Under the pieces are notes generated by a model, which saw nothing but the letters and a program-made list of their open reading frames with translations, was not told the DNA's origin and made no database searches. The position numbers and the translations under genes are program-made. Positions 48,113 to 56,558 of a stretch of DNA of 56,558 nucleotides are shown here, one piece after another. The number at the start of each line of letters is the position of its first letter. Positions within the stretch are counted from its first letter, which is position 1. The stretch is from Clostridia bacterium (GTDB taxonomy: Bacteria > Bacillota > Clostridia > Christensenellales > Aristaeellaceae), in NCBI GenBank assembly GCA_017936765.1, contig JAGBEX010000011.1, forward strand, positions 1 to 56,558. The letters are read 5' to 3'.

Positions 48113-48932
48113 CATCAAACGGGTGGACAAGACCCGCAATGCCCTGCTGGTAACGCTGGGGGTGATGCTCCTGCGCCTGCCGGTGGGGTGGGGGATACAG
48201 CTTTTGCTGCCCAACCCGGAGGGTGATCCGGCCATTTTTTATGCGGCGCTGATCCTGCAGGAAATGCTCCTGTGGGGTCTTCCGGCGCTGCTGATGCTGC
48301 CCTGGCGCTCCCGCCGACTGGTGGTGCGGGGGAGATCCACCGCGCTGTGCGTGGCGGCGGTGTTCCTGGGCTTCATTGCCCAGGCGGCGCTGATGGCGCT
48401 CACCCCCCGGTGGGTGGCGCTGACCGGGGCAAAGCAGGCCAACATCCTGCTGCCGCAAAACGAGATCCAATGGGTGCTGGCGGTGCTGGCGCTGGTGGTG
48501 ATCCCCGCCATTGCGGAGGAAGCCTTCTTCCGGGGCGGGCTGCTCACCGGCCTGTGCGACAGCATGAGCGCCCTGAACGCTACCCTGCTCACCACGGTGA
48601 TCTTTGCGCTGATGCACGGCTCCCTGGCGGGCTTCCCGGCGCACCTGGGGGTGAGCCTCCTGTGCAGCCTGGCCATGATGACCCATGGCCGCCTGCGGGT
48701 GCCGGTGGTGCTGCATATGTGCTACAACGGCGCGGCGCTGCTTTTGCGTAACGCGCCCGCTGAACTGATGCCTGCCCTGCCCCTGGGGATGATCCTGGCG
48801 GCGGCGGCGCTGTGGATGCTCTCGCAGATATTGTGGCGGGGGCGCTTCCGCAGGGTGCGCACGGCAGACGGCGTGCTGCTGGGCGTGATCATTCTGGGCG
48901 CGGCGGCGCTGTATTTACCTGAGATTCTTTGA
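48105..48932 (+). CDS. CPBP-family intramembrane metalloprotease
   Basis: This 275-residue membrane protease uses a GTG start at 48105 that overlaps the WalJ gene by 8 nt, with GAAAGAAG upstream. About eight membrane helices are visible. Motif 1 is IAEEAFFRGGL (EExxxR), motif 2 has FALMHGSLAGF (FxxxH) and motif 3 LHMCYNGAALL (HxxxN). All of the glutamates and histidines expected at the active site are present. CPBP proteins process prenylated or bacteriocin-type substrates in some species. The substrate is unknown; overlap with WalJ means co-expression. Confidence 0.9.
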   Translation: MSDIKRVDKTRNALLVTLGVMLLRLPVGWGIQLLLPNPEGDPAIFYAALILQEMLLWGLPALLMLPWRSRRLVVRGRSTALCVAAVFLGFIAQAALMALTPRWVALTGAKQANILLPQNEIQWVLAVLALVVIPAIAEEAFFRGGLLTGLCDSMSALNATLLTTVIFALMHGSLAGFPAHLGVSLLCSLAMMTHGRLRVPVVLHMCYNGAALLLRNAPAELMPALPLGMILAAAALWMLSQILWRGRFRRVRTADGVLLGVIILGAAALYLPEIL

Positions 48933-48950
48933 TAGCATTGGGGTGAAACC

Positions 48951-50858
48951 ATGATCCTTTTATCACTGCAGGGCGTGCAGAAAAGCTTTGGAACCAACGA
49001 GGTGCTGCGGGATGCGTCCCTGACCCTGCAGGACGGAGAGCGCATGGGTCTGGTGGGCGTGAACGGCTGCGGCAAGTCCACGCTGATGAAGATCATTGCA
49101 GGCATCGAAAGCGCCGATGGCGGCACCATCAATATGCAAAAGGGCCTGAAGCTGGGCTACCTGGCCCAGCAGGGCGAAGTAGGCGAGGGCCGCACTGTGC
49201 TGGAAGAGCTGGAGAGCGTTTTCGACCCGGTGGTGCAGATGGAGCAGCAGCTCCGCGACCTGGAGCAGCAGATGGCCGAGGTGGGCAGCGATGAGACCAT
49301 GCTCCGCCGCCTGGGCAGCCAGTATGACCAGCTGACCCGGGAATTCGAGCGCCGCAACGGCTACGGCTGGCGCTCCACGGTGCAGGGCGTGCTGGCGGGT
49401 CTGGGCTTCCGCAAGGAGCAGCAGAGCCAGCTGGCCAGCCTGCTTTCCGGCGGCGAGCGCACCCGCCTGTGCCTGGGCAGGATGCTCCTCACCGAGCCGG
49501 ACCTGCTGCTGCTGGACGAACCCACCAACCACCTGGACCTGAAGTCCATCGCCTGGCTGGAGGATTACCTGCGCTCCTACAAGGGCGCGGTGCTGCTCAT
49601 CAGCCACGACCGCTACTTTATGGATCACGTCTGCGATCGTATGTGCGAGCTGCTGCTGGGCGCCACCGAGTGCTATGACGGCAACTACACCCAGTACATG
49701 GAGCAGCGCACCGAGCGCTTTGAGATCCGCATGAAGGCCTGGGAGCTGCAGCAGAAGGAGATCGCAAGGCAGGAGGCCATCATTGCCCGGTATCGCCAGT
49801 TCAATCGGGAGAAGTCCATCCGCCTGGCCGAGAGCCGGGAGAAGCGGCTGGAGAAGATCGAGCGCCTGGAAAAGCCCAAGGACGAGAGCGCCATTCGCTT
49901 CAAGTTCGACACCCGCCGCCGCACCGGCGAGGATGTGCTGATGGTGGAGGAACTCAAGAAGGGCTTTGACGACCGGGTGCTGTTTGACCATGTGAAGATG
50001 CACCTGCGCGCCGGGGACCGGGTGGCCCTCATTGGTGACAACGGCGTGGGAAAGTCGACCCTGTTCAAGTGCCTCATTGGCGAGCAGCAGCCGGACAACG
50101 GCAGCATCCGCCTGGGCGCTGGGGTGGACATTGGCTACTACGACCAGCATCAGGCTGGCCTACACGACAGCAAAACCGTGCTGGACGAGGTGTGGGACGA
50201 CTTCCGGCGGCTGGATCAGACCGAGGTGCGTGGCGCGCTGGGCCTGTTCCTCTTCACCGGCGATGAAGTGCTGATGCCCATCAGCACCCTTTCCGGCGGC
50301 GAGAAGGGCCGCGTGGCGCTGACCAAGCTGATGCTGCGCAAGGACAACCTGCTGCTGCTGGACGAACCGACGAACCACCTGGATATGGACTCCCGCGAGG
50401 TGCTGGAGGACGCCCTGGCGGACTTCCCGGGCACCATTCTGGCCATCAGCCACGACCGCTATTTCATCAACCGCTTCGCCACCAAGGTCTGCGTGCTGGA
50501 GACCGACGGCGTGAAGGAATACCTGGGCAACTACGACGATTATTTCGAGAAGATCAACCGCGCTCAGGCGCCCGACGGCGACCTGCCCCAGATGACCCGC
50601 ACCGCCCAGGAGAAGGAGAAGCGCCGCTCCCGGGAGGAGGAGAGGCGCATCAAGGAGCGCAAGCTGGCCCTGAAGGCTGCCGAGGACGCCGTGGCCAAGG
50701 CCGAGGAGCAGGCCGCGGAGCTGGAAGCCCGCCTGGCCGACCCGGATACCTACGCCGATGCGGAGCTGGCCGCCCGCCTGGCCAGGGAATACCAGCAGAA
50801 GAAGGACGAGATCGACCTGCTTTATCAAAAGTGGGAAGCCCTGGAAATGGAAGAATGA
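48951..50858 (+). CDS. ABC-F family ATPase (ribosome-associated)
   Basis: This 635-residue protein has two ABC domains and no membrane part, as in ABC-F translation factors. It starts MILLSLQGVQKSFGTNEVLR. Site 1 has GVNGCGKSTLMK, LSGGERTRL and LLLLDEPTNHLDLKSIAWLE. Between the domains (about 240-320) is a helical P-site tRNA-interaction motif linker. Site 2 has LIGDNGVGKSTL, LSGGEKGRV and LLLLDEPTNHLDM. A charged coiled coil (ARTAQEKEKRRSREEERRIK onward, about 535-635) ends it. Members rescue stalled ribosomes or give antibiotic resistance; the linker is too short and generic to claim resistance. A perfect 15-bp terminator follows. Confidence 0.95.
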   Translation: MILLSLQGVQKSFGTNEVLRDASLTLQDGERMGLVGVNGCGKSTLMKIIAGIESADGGTINMQKGLKLGYLAQQGEVGEGRTVLEELESVFDPVVQMEQQLRDLEQQMAEVGSDETMLRRLGSQYDQLTREFERRNGYGWRSTVQGVLAGLGFRKEQQSQLASLLSGGERTRLCLGRMLLTEPDLLLLDEPTNHLDLKSIAWLEDYLRSYKGAVLLISHDRYFMDHVCDRMCELLLGATECYDGNYTQYMEQRTERFEIRMKAWELQQKEIARQEAIIARYRQFNREKSIRLAESREKRLEKIERLEKPKDESAIRFKFDTRRRTGEDVLMVEELKKGFDDRVLFDHVKMHLRAGDRVALIGDNGVGKSTLFKCLIGEQQPDNGSIRLGAGVDIGYYDQHQAGLHDSKTVLDEVWDDFRRLDQTEVRGALGLFLFTGDEVLMPISTLSGGEKGRVALTKLMLRKDNLLLLDEPTNHLDMDSREVLEDALADFPGTILAISHDRYFINRFATKVCVLETDGVKEYLGNYDDYFEKINRAQAPDGDLPQMTRTAQEKEKRRSREEERRIKERKLALKAAEDAVAKAEEQAAELEARLADPDTYADAELAARLAREYQQKKDEIDLLYQKWEALEMEE

Positions 50859-50861
50859 CTT

Positions 50862-50910
50862 ACTGCCGGTGCAGACGTAGAAAATTTGTCTGCACCGGCA
50901 GTTTTTTTTT
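50862..50910 (+). terminator. Strong terminator after the ABC-F gene
   Basis: ACTGCCGGTGCAGAC (50862-50876) pairs perfectly with GTCTGCACCGGCAGT (50888-50902), followed by nine Ts. Confidence 0.95.
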
Positions 50911-51293
50911 CGGCCATTCCACGGCACAAGGCCGTGTACTGGCTACACTTCGGTCAATGCGAGCATTGACCTCGTTAGTCGGGACTTGCGTCCCTCCCTT
51001 TTATTTGTGCAAATTGGGCAAATTTTTGGCCGTGCAAACATCTGCTGAAATAGACACACACGGAAGAGTGGGTATAAATCAAAGCGCAACGCAAGGAAAA
51101 TCAACGGATTCTGCACATAAGTTTTGCAAAAGAAAAATTGCACCTGCAGAAGTGGCGGGTTTTGCGAAAAGTATGGACACGCCAGAAACCGTGGATAGGG
51201 GTGTTTGCGGGAAAAGATGGAGGTTTGGGGCTTTGCGGGGTGGGGCAAGCAAAAAAATCTCGAAAAAAAGTTGAAAAAGTGCTGAAAAACGTA
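50911..51293. other. Intergenic region without supported gene
   Basis: About 380 nt with no coding frame that has a ribosome site and sensible content. It contains a perfect hairpin GGTCAATG-cgag-CATTGACC (50952-50971) and an A/G-rich, lower-GC stretch (51020-51290). It may hold upstream elements of the S10 promoter. I see no known RNA. Confidence 0.5.
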
Positions 51294-51322
51294 TTGCAAT
51301 TTTGAAGAGCATGGTTTATAAT
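51294..51322 (+). promoter_or_regulatory. Sigma-A promoter of the S10 operon
   Basis: TTGCAA (51294-51299), 17 nt, TATAAT (51317-51322). A-rich tracts upstream (51250-51290) may act as UP elements. Confidence 0.87.
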
Positions 51323-51328
51323 ATGACT

Positions 51329-51488
51329 GTTGTCTGTTTAGGGATGAAGTGGTAAGTTGCCGCCAGGCCAGGCGGGTAATTATCATGGACCAGCCCGATA
51401 ATCGGGCGACGGACTCGAAGCGCCAGGACAGCCTGCACCTGCAGTGGGCTGCAAGAGCGCCAACGAGAACGATCAAGGAGGAAAATCG
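51329..51488 (+). promoter_or_regulatory. S10 operon leader RNA with several hairpins
   Basis: This leader of about 160 nt has CCGCC-aggcca-GGCGG (about 51360-51374), CCCGAT-a-ATCGGG (about 51393-51406) and CAGCC...GGCTG (about 51429-51452) before the rpsJ ribosome site. In some bacteria L4 represses this operon through its leader. No clear terminator is present, so translation control is more likely than attenuation here. This is inference. Confidence 0.45.
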
Positions 51489-51797
51489 ATGGCCACTGCA
51501 AAAATCCGTATCAAGCTCAAGAGCTACGAGCACAACCTGATCGACCAGTCCGCTCAGCGGATCGTCGAAACTGCCAAGCGCACCGGTGCTCGTGTCTCTG
51601 GCCCGATCCCGCTCCCCACGGAGAAGGAGATCGTCACCATCCTGCGTGCTACCCACAAGTACAAGGATAGCCGCGAACAGTTCGAGCGTCGTACCCACAA
51701 GCGACTGATCGACATCAACAACCCCAACCCCAAGACGGTGGACGCCATGATGAAGCTTGAACTTCCTGCTGGTGTCGAAATCGAAATGAAGCTGTAA
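51489..51797 (+). CDS. rpsJ: 30S ribosomal protein S10
   Basis: This 102-residue protein starts [20 protein letters not shown] at ATG 51489 after AAGGAGGAAAATCG. It binds 16S rRNA in the 30S head and also acts in antitermination with NusB. Landmarks: [20 protein letters not shown], then [20 protein letters not shown] and a [20 protein letters not shown] ending. It opens the S10 operon, which runs past the right window edge in the canonical order S10-L3-L4-L23-L2-S19-L22-S3-L16-L29-S17. Confidence 0.98.
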   Translation: MATAKIRIKLKSYEHNLIDQSAQRIVETAKRTGARVSGPIPLPTEKEIVTILRATHKYKDSREQFERRTHKRLIDINNPNPKTVDAMMKLELPAGVEIEMKL

Positions 51798-51817
51798 GGC
51801 ACAGGAGGAACGAAACA

Positions 51818-52459
51818 ATGAAGAAAGCGATCATTGGTAAAAAGATCGGCATGACGCAGGTCTTCACCGAAGACGGCCGTCTCGTTCCGGTCACCGTGAT
51901 TGAAGCGGGCCCCTGCACTGTGGTGCAGACCAAGAACGTGGAATCCGATGGCTACGATGCCGTTCAGGTGGGCTTTGGCGAGCTGACCGAGACTCGCGCC
52001 AAGAAGCTGCTGAACAAGCCTGAGCTGGGCCACTTCCAGAAGGCTGGCGTCGCTGCCAAGCGTACCCTGCGCGAATTCCGCTTTGACGATTGCTCTACCT
52101 ACAAGGTGGGCGACGAGCTCAAGGCTGACCAGTTCGCCAAGGGTGACAAGATCGACATCACCGGCACCAGCAAGGGCCACGGCTACACCGGCGCCATTCA
52201 GCGTTGGAACCAGCACACCGGCCCCATGGCGCACGGCTCCAAGTATCACCGCGGCGTGGGTTCCCTGAGCGCTAACTCCGATCCTTCCCGCGTGTTCAAG
52301 AACAAGCACATGGCCGGCCACTACGGCGTGGATCGTGTGACGATTCAGAACCTGGAAGTCGTATCGGTGGATGCGGAACGCAACCTGCTGCTGGTGAAGG
52401 GCGCTGTGCCCGGCCCCAACAACGGCCTGCTGATCATCCGCGACACCGTCAAGGCCTGA
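51818..52459 (+). CDS. rplC: 50S ribosomal protein L3
   Basis: This 213-residue protein starts [20 protein letters not shown] after CAGGAGGAACGAAAC. It binds near the 3' end of 23S rRNA and helps start 50S assembly. Landmarks: [40 protein letters not shown] (the Q modified by PrmB in other species lies here) and [20 protein letters not shown]. Length is typical. The gap from rpsJ is 20 nt. Confidence 0.98.
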   Translation: MKKAIIGKKIGMTQVFTEDGRLVPVTVIEAGPCTVVQTKNVESDGYDAVQVGFGELTETRAKKLLNKPELGHFQKAGVAAKRTLREFRFDDCSTYKVGDELKADQFAKGDKIDITGTSKGHGYTGAIQRWNQHTGPMAHGSKYHRGVGSLSANSDPSRVFKNKHMAGHYGVDRVTIQNLEVVSVDAERNLLLVKGAVPGPNNGLLIIRDTVKA

Positions 52460-52485
52460 CGCTGTGCAAGGAGGAAATGAAAACT

Positions 52486-53109
52486 ATGCCTAAGACTGCT
52501 CTTTATAACATGGAAGGCGCGGCCATTGGCGAGATTGAGCTGAGCGATGCGATTTTCGCCGCTCCCATCAACGAAGCTGCCATGCACCTGGTCGTCCGTT
52601 CCTATCTGGCCGCTCAGCGTCAGGGCACCCAGAGCGCCAAGACCCGCAGCGAAGTTCGCGGCGGCGGCCGTAAGATCTATCGCCAGAAGGGCACCGGTAA
52701 TGCCCGCCACCATGGCAACCGTGCTCCCCAGTTCCGTCACGGCGGCGTGGTGTTCGCTCCCAAGCCCCGCGATTACTACATCGCCGTTCCCAAGAAGGTT
52801 CGCCGCCTGGCCTTCAAGTCTGCCATGACCTCCAAGCTGAACGCTGGCGAGCTGATCGTGGTTGACGAGATCGCCCTGAAGGAAGCCAAGACCAAGCTGA
52901 TGGCCAAGGTCCTGAAGGACCTGAAGGCCGAGCGCAAGGCTCTGGTCGTGCTGCCCGAGCGCGAGGAGAGCGTGGTTCGCGCCACCGCTAACCTGGCCGA
53001 GGCCAAGACCACTTATGTCAACACCCTGAACGTGTATGACATTCTCAACGCCGGCAAGGTGGTTCTCACCAAGGCCGCCGTGCAGTCCGTCGAGGAGGTG
53101 TACGCCTAA
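52486..53109 (+). CDS. rplD: 50S ribosomal protein L4
   Basis: This 207-residue protein starts MPKTALYNMEGAAIGEIELS. I choose ATG 52486 over ATG 52477, because the AAGGAGGAA site abuts the earlier codon. It has the long internal loop that lines the exit tunnel: KTRSEVRGGGRKIYRQKGTG and HGNRAPQFRHGGVVFAPKPR. The globular part ends in LNVYDILNAGKVVLTKAAVQ. L4 can repress its own operon. Its stop overlaps rplW by one base. Confidence 0.98.
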   Translation: MPKTALYNMEGAAIGEIELSDAIFAAPINEAAMHLVVRSYLAAQRQGTQSAKTRSEVRGGGRKIYRQKGTGNARHHGNRAPQFRHGGVVFAPKPRDYYIAVPKKVRRLAFKSAMTSKLNAGELIVVDEIALKEAKTKLMAKVLKDLKAERKALVVLPEREESVVRATANLAEAKTTYVNTLNVYDILNAGKVVLTKAAVQSVEEVYA

Positions 53110-53414
53110 TGAAGAATCCTCATGACATCATTCTGCGCCCCGTCCTGACGGAAAAGGCGTATGACGGTATCGCTGACAAGCGTTACATCTTCGAGGTGGC
53201 CATCGGCGCCAACCGCACCGAAGTGAAGCAGGCTATCGAGGCCGTCTTCGCCGAGGATGGCGTGAAGGTCGAGAAGGTCAACATCGTTCGTACCCTGGGC
53301 AAGATCAAGCGCCAGGGCCGCACCGCCGGCCGTACGCCGGAAATCAAGAAGGCCTATGTGACTCTGAAGAAGGACTCCAAGCCCATCAAGTTCTTCGAGG
53401 GCATGGCCGAGTAA
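53109..53414 (+). CDS. rplW: 50S ribosomal protein L23
   Basis: This 101-residue protein starts [20 protein letters not shown] at the ATG that shares an A with the L4 stop (TAATG). It sits at the tunnel exit and docks trigger factor and SRP. Landmarks: [40 protein letters not shown], and the RNA-binding loop [20 protein letters not shown]. Confidence 0.98.
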   Translation: MKNPHDIILRPVLTEKAYDGIADKRYIFEVAIGANRTEVKQAIEAVFAEDGVKVEKVNIVRTLGKIKRQGRTAGRTPEIKKAYVTLKKDSKPIKFFEGMAE

Positions 53415-53433
53415 AGCAGGGAGGACAAGAAAC

Positions 53434-54267
53434 ATGGCTATTCGTCTTTACAAGCCGACTTCGCCCGCCCGGCGCTTTATGTCGGTGCTGACTTATGAGG
53501 AGATCACCAAGAAGCAGCCTGAAAAGAGCCTGGTGGAATACCTCAAGAAGAACGCCGGCCGTAATAAGCAGGGCAAGATCACCGTTCGCCATCAGGGCGG
53601 CGGCAACAAAGTGAAGTATCGTATCATCGACTTCAAGCGCAACAAGGTGGACATCCCCGCCAAGGTTGCTGCCATCGAATACGATCCCAACCGCAGCGCG
53701 TTCATCGCCCTGCTGTTCTACGCCGACGGCGAGAAGCGCTACATCCTGGCTCCTCTGGGCCTGAAGGTGGGCGACACCGTTATCTCTTCCGATAACGCTG
53801 ACATCAAGCCCGGCAATGCGCTCCCCATGAGCCGCATCCCCGTGGGTACCCTGATCCACAACCTGGAGCTGAAGCCCGGCCGCGGCGGCCAGCTGGTCCG
53901 TGCCGCTGGCATGAGCGCCCAGCTGATGGCCAAGGAAAATGGCTACGCCACCGTGCGTCTCCCCTCTGGCGAAATGCGCAAGCTGCCCCTGAACGCTAAG
54001 GCCACCATCGGCACCGTGGGCAACACCGACCACGAGAACGTTCGCCTGGGCAAGGCCGGCCGTGTGCGTCACATGGGCATCCGTCCCACCGTCCGCGGTG
54101 TGGTCATGAACCCCTGCGACCATCCTCATGGCGGCGGCGAGGGCAAGAGCCCCGTTGGTATGCCTGCTCCTGTGACTCCGTGGGGCAAGCCCGCTCTGGG
54201 CCTGAAGACCCGCAAGCACAAGAAGTATTCCAACAAGATGATCGTCAAGCGCGCCAGCAAGAAGTAA
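53434..54267 (+). CDS. rplB: 50S ribosomal protein L2
   Basis: This 277-residue protein starts [21 protein letters not shown]2 is needed for subunit joining and peptidyl transfer. Landmarks: [40 protein letters not shown] and the universally conserved C-terminal [20 protein letters not shown] containing the His-Pro-His-Gly core. The C-terminus is basic ([19 protein letters not shown]). Its N-terminus carries [20 protein letters not shown] as in other Clostridia. Confidence 0.98.
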   Translation: MAIRLYKPTSPARRFMSVLTYEEITKKQPEKSLVEYLKKNAGRNKQGKITVRHQGGGNKVKYRIIDFKRNKVDIPAKVAAIEYDPNRSAFIALLFYADGEKRYILAPLGLKVGDTVISSDNADIKPGNALPMSRIPVGTLIHNLELKPGRGGQLVRAAGMSAQLMAKENGYATVRLPSGEMRKLPLNAKATIGTVGNTDHENVRLGKAGRVRHMGIRPTVRGVVMNPCDHPHGGGEGKSPVGMPAPVTPWGKPALGLKTRKHKKYSNKMIVKRASKK

Positions 54268-54300
54268 TCGCGCATCCTATAGGAAGGAGGCAGCCATCGA

Positions 54301-54579
54301 ATGAGTCGTTCCATTAAGAAGGGCCCCTATGTAGAGGCCGCGCTGATGAAGCGCATTGTTGAAATGAACAATTCCGGCAAGAAGAACGTTGTGAAGACCT
54401 GGTCTCGCGCGTCCACCATCTTCCCGGATTTCGTGGGCCACACTGTTGCTGTGCATGACGGCCGCAAGCACGTGCCGGTTTATGTCACGGAGGACATGGT
54501 GGGTCACAAGCTGGGCGAGTTCGCCCCCACCCGCACCTACCGCGGCCACGCTGGCGACAAGACCAGCAACCGCAAGTAA
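54301..54579 (+). CDS. rpsS: 30S ribosomal protein S19
   Basis: This 92-residue protein starts [20 protein letters not shown] after AGGAAGGAGGCAGCCATCG. It binds the 30S head with S13. Landmarks: [40 protein letters not shown] and [20 protein letters not shown]. Length is standard. The 33-nt gap from rplB contains no terminator. Confidence 0.98.
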   Translation: MSRSIKKGPYVEAALMKRIVEMNNSGKKNVVKTWSRASTIFPDFVGHTVAVHDGRKHVPVYVTEDMVGHKLGEFAPTRTYRGHAGDKTSNRK

Positions 54580-54601
54580 TAACGAGAGGAGTTGAGAAGT
54601 T

Positions 54602-55000
54602 ATGGCAACCCGTTCTAAGGAAAAGACGGCCGCCCGCCGTGCTGGCGCTGACAAGCGCCCCCAGGCCCATGCCAAGTACATTCGCATCTCCCCTCGCAAG
54701 GTGAAGATCGTGATCGATCTGATCCGCGGGAAGAATGTGGATGAAGCCCTGGCCATCCTGACCTACACCCCCAAGGCTGCCAGCCCCGTTGTGGCCAAGG
54801 TGCTCAACAGCGCCATCGCCAACGCGGTGAACAACCTGGAAATGAACCGTCAGGATCTGTACGTCGCTGAAGTGTACGCCAACCCCGGCCCCACGCTGAA
54901 GCGCTATGTTGCCCGCAGCCGTGGCAGCGCCTCTCCCATGCTGAAGCGCACCAGCCACATCAGCGTGGTGCTGGACCAGAAGAAGGCGAAGGAGGCTTAA
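54602..55000 (+). CDS. rplV: 50S ribosomal protein L22
   Basis: This 132-residue protein starts [20 protein letters not shown], giving a longer basic N-terminus than the usual 110-residue form, as in several Clostridia. Landmarks: [40 protein letters not shown] and the tunnel-lining loop [20 protein letters not shown]. Macrolide-contact residues lie in that loop. Start follows GAGAGGAGTTGAGAAGTT. Confidence 0.97.
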   Translation: MATRSKEKTAARRAGADKRPQAHAKYIRISPRKVKIVIDLIRGKNVDEALAILTYTPKAASPVVAKVLNSAIANAVNNLEMNRQDLYVAEVYANPGPTLKRYVARSRGSASPMLKRTSHISVVLDQKKAKEA

Positions 55001-55003
55001 TCC

Positions 55004-55672
55004 ATGGGTCAGAAAGTGAATCCCCACGGCGCCCGCGTTGGTGTGATCTTCGATTGGTCCACCCGCTGGTATGCCGGCAAGAAGGATTTTGCGAACAACC
55101 TGGTTGAAGACCACAAGCTTCGCAAGATGCTGAAGGAAAAGTACTACTCCACTGGCATTAGCCACATTGATATCGAGCGTACTGCCCAGACCATTACGGT
55201 GAACATCTTCACCGCCAAGCCTGGCATGATCATCGGCCGCGGCGGCGCTGGCATCGAGGCTCTCAAGGCCGACATCACCAGCTTCCTGGGCCGTCCTGCT
55301 CACATCAACGTGATGGAGATCAAGCAGCCCGATGCTGACGCTCAGCTGGTGGCTGAGAACATCGCCCAGCAGCTGGAGAAGCGCATCAGCTTCCGCCGTG
55401 CGATGAAGCAGTCCCTGCAGCGCGCCATGAAGATCAACGGCGTGAAGGGTATCAAGGCCAGCGTCAGCGGCCGTCTGAACGGTGCTGACATCGCCCGTAC
55501 CGAGCAGTATCGCGAGGGTTCCATCCCGCTGCAGACGCTGCGTGCCAACATCGACTATGGCTTCGCCGAAGCCAAGACCACCTATGGCCGTCTGGGCATC
55601 AAGGTCTGGATCTACAAGGGTCAGATCCTGCCCAAGGCCAAGAAGGCCCCTGCCGCGAAGGAGGTAAAGTAA
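55004..55672 (+). CDS. rpsC: 30S ribosomal protein S3
   Basis: This 222-residue protein starts [20 protein letters not shown], 4 nt after rplV. It forms part of the mRNA entry site. The KH domain has [20 protein letters not shown] (about 66-85, GRGG loop); the C-terminal domain has [24 protein letters not shown] [40 protein letters not shown] and [20 protein letters not shown]. Length is typical. Confidence 0.98.
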   Translation: MGQKVNPHGARVGVIFDWSTRWYAGKKDFANNLVEDHKLRKMLKEKYYSTGISHIDIERTAQTITVNIFTAKPGMIIGRGGAGIEALKADITSFLGRPAHINVMEIKQPDADAQLVAENIAQQLEKRISFRRAMKQSLQRAMKINGVKGIKASVSGRLNGADIARTEQYREGSIPLQTLRANIDYGFAEAKTTYGRLGIKVWIYKGQILPKAKKAPAAKEVK

Positions 55673-55675
55673 CTC

Positions 55676-56116
55676 ATGCTGATGCCCAAGAGAGTTAAGC
55701 GCCGCAAGGTGTTCCGTGGCCGCATGAAGGGTGCCGCTCATCGCGGTAACTTCATCGCCTACGGTGAGTTCGGCCTGCAGGCTCTGGAGCCCTGCTGGGT
55801 GACCTCCCAGCAGATCGAGGCCGCTCGTATCGCCCTGACCCGCTACACCAAGCGTGGCGGCCAGGTGTGGATCAAGATTTTCCCCGACAAGCCTGTTACT
55901 GAGAAGCCCGCTGAGACCCGAATGGGTTCCGGCAAGGGTTCTCCCGAATACTGGGTTGCAGTTGTGAAGCCCGGCCGTGTGCTGTTTGAGGTTGCTGGCG
56001 TTCCTGAGGAAGTCGCCCGCGAGGCTCTGCGTCTGGCCAGCCACAAGCTGCCCCTGAAGACCAAGTTCATCAAGCGTGCTGATGAAGCCAAGACTGAAGC
56101 GGGTGGTGAAGAATAA
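55676..56116 (+). CDS. rplP: 50S ribosomal protein L16
   Basis: This 146-residue protein starts [20 protein letters not shown], 4 nt after rpsC; ATG 55676 fits AAGGAGGT better than the ATG six bases later, and family members begin M(L)xPKR. It shapes the A-site tRNA pocket. Landmarks: FGEFGLQ-type [60 protein letters not shown] and [20 protein letters not shown]. Stop overlaps rpmC (TAATG). Confidence 0.98.
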   Translation: MLMPKRVKRRKVFRGRMKGAAHRGNFIAYGEFGLQALEPCWVTSQQIEAARIALTRYTKRGGQVWIKIFPDKPVTEKPAETRMGSGKGSPEYWVAVVKPGRVLFEVAGVPEEVAREALRLASHKLPLKTKFIKRADEAKTEAGGEE

Positions 56117-56307
56117 TGAAGGCAAATGAATTCTCCGCTATGAATAAGGAGCAGCTGACTGCCAAGGTCGCGGAACTCAAGAGCGAGCTGTTCAACCTTC
56201 GTTTCCAGCTTGCCACCGGTCAGCTGCAGAACACCATGCAGATCACCGCTGTCAAGCGCGACATCGCTCGTGCCAAGACCGTTCTTCGCCTCAAGGAGCA
56301 GGCGTAA
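56116..56307 (+). CDS. rpmC: 50S ribosomal protein L29
   Basis: This 63-residue two-helix protein starts [20 protein letters not shown] at the ATG that overlaps the L16 stop. Landmarks: [20 protein letters not shown] and [19 protein letters not shown]. It sits beside L23 at the tunnel exit. Length and sequence are standard. Confidence 0.97.
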   Translation: MKANEFSAMNKEQLTAKVAELKSELFNLRFQLATGQLQNTMQITAVKRDIARAKTVLRLKEQA

Positions 56308-56335
56308 GAGTTACTGAAAGGAGGCAGCCGCTTCA

Positions 56336-56558
56336 ATGTCTGAAATCAACAACACTCAGGAGCGTGGTCTGCGCAAGACCCGAATCGGCGTTGTCGTGTC
56401 CGACAAGATGGACAAGACCTGCGTGATTCAGATCAAGACCCGCGTCCGTCATCCCCTGTATGGCAAGATCATGAACCAGACCAGCAAGCTGAAGGTGCAT
56501 GATGAGAACAACGAGTGCGGTATCGGCGACACCATCAAGGTGATGGAGACCCGCCCGC
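56336..56558 (+). CDS. rpsQ: 30S ribosomal protein S17 (partial, cut by window edge)
   Basis: The 5' 223 nt of rpsQ are present, encoding [20 protein letters not shown] and onward for 74 residues; the 3' end lies outside. The start follows GAAAGGAGGCAGCCGCTTCA. Landmarks: [20 protein letters not shown] and [20 protein letters not shown], with the conserved [11 protein letters not shown]. It continues the S10 operon in canonical order. Confidence 0.96.
   Translation, partial: MSEINNTQERGLRKTRIGVVVSDKMDKTCVIQIKTRVRHPLYGKIMNQTSKLKVHDENNECGIGDTIKVMETRP

Noticed and set aside
50831..51274. Open frames across the 3' end of the ABC-F gene and the following gap
   Set aside because: They cross a strong terminator and have no ribosome site or family resemblance.
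54485..56125. A long minus-strand open frame under the ribosomal genes
   Set aside because: The plus strand encodes S19, L22, S3 and L16 with certainty.

Overview
The window is a chromosomal segment of a GC-rich Bacillota bacterium, most likely a gut- or rumen-type anaerobe of class Clostridia. The evidence is the TTGACA-17-TATAAT promoters, strong GGAGG ribosome sites, a T-box leader, a CIRCE operator, DUF1292, RuvX, WalJ/YycJ and Spo0J-type proteins, and the S10 ribosomal operon. The genus cannot be named from sequence alone. No phage, transposase, CRISPR array or rRNA was seen. Most of the window is core chromosome broken up by short accessory operons.

Layout. 1-2227: a partial gene, a small membrane protein and an ECF sigma/membrane anti-sigma pair. 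2262-4125 (minus): a methyltransferase behind an orphan structured leader, and a tRNA-dihydrouridine synthase. 4234-6801: a three-gene ABC-2 exporter. 6842-16333 (minus): an XRE protein with 26-residue repeats, htpG with a perfect CIRCE box, a GNAT enzyme, an AMP-forming acyl-CoA ligase and an XRE-cupin regulator behind a T-box, araD, and a degenerate-GGDEF/EAL protein. 16546-18530: a secreted protein, an XRE/S24-like protein and another exported protein. 18971-24673: rpsO, pnp, an M16 peptidase, a RuvX-DUF1292 fusion and a second DUF1292 protein with a Cys/His tail. 24751-35357: a NodB deacetylase, a DUF3048 protein, an XRE protein, a zinc-ribbon protein, serC, serA, an iron alcohol dehydrogenase, two YdcF proteins, radC and rsmG. 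35488-43998: a Noc/ParB-like protein, five tRNAs, an MFS carrier, a YcxB-like protein, a TRAP transporter and parA-parB. 44003-50858: sugar transferase, split transketolase, LicD, WalJ, a CPBP protease and an ABC-F protein. 51489-56558: the S10 operon from rpsJ into rpsQ, cut by the right edge.

The genes form short transcription units with clear promoters and strong terminators. Serine synthesis (serC-serA), RNA turnover and translation (rpsO-pnp), chromosome segregation (rsmG, noc-like, parAB) and envelope glycan assembly (sugar transferase, transketolase, LicD) are the coherent functional groups.

The least ordinary signals are non-coding. (1) A family of modular hairpin repeats occupies about ten intergenic loci, with arms that change in a compensatory way between copies and with gene stop codons sometimes inside the repeat. 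(2) A T-box with a probable isoleucine specifier (AUC) controls an XRE-cupin regulator and an acyl-CoA ligase instead of a tRNA synthetase. (3) A leader upstream of a methyltransferase carries two mutually exclusive pairings and a terminator but matches no riboswitch class I recognise.
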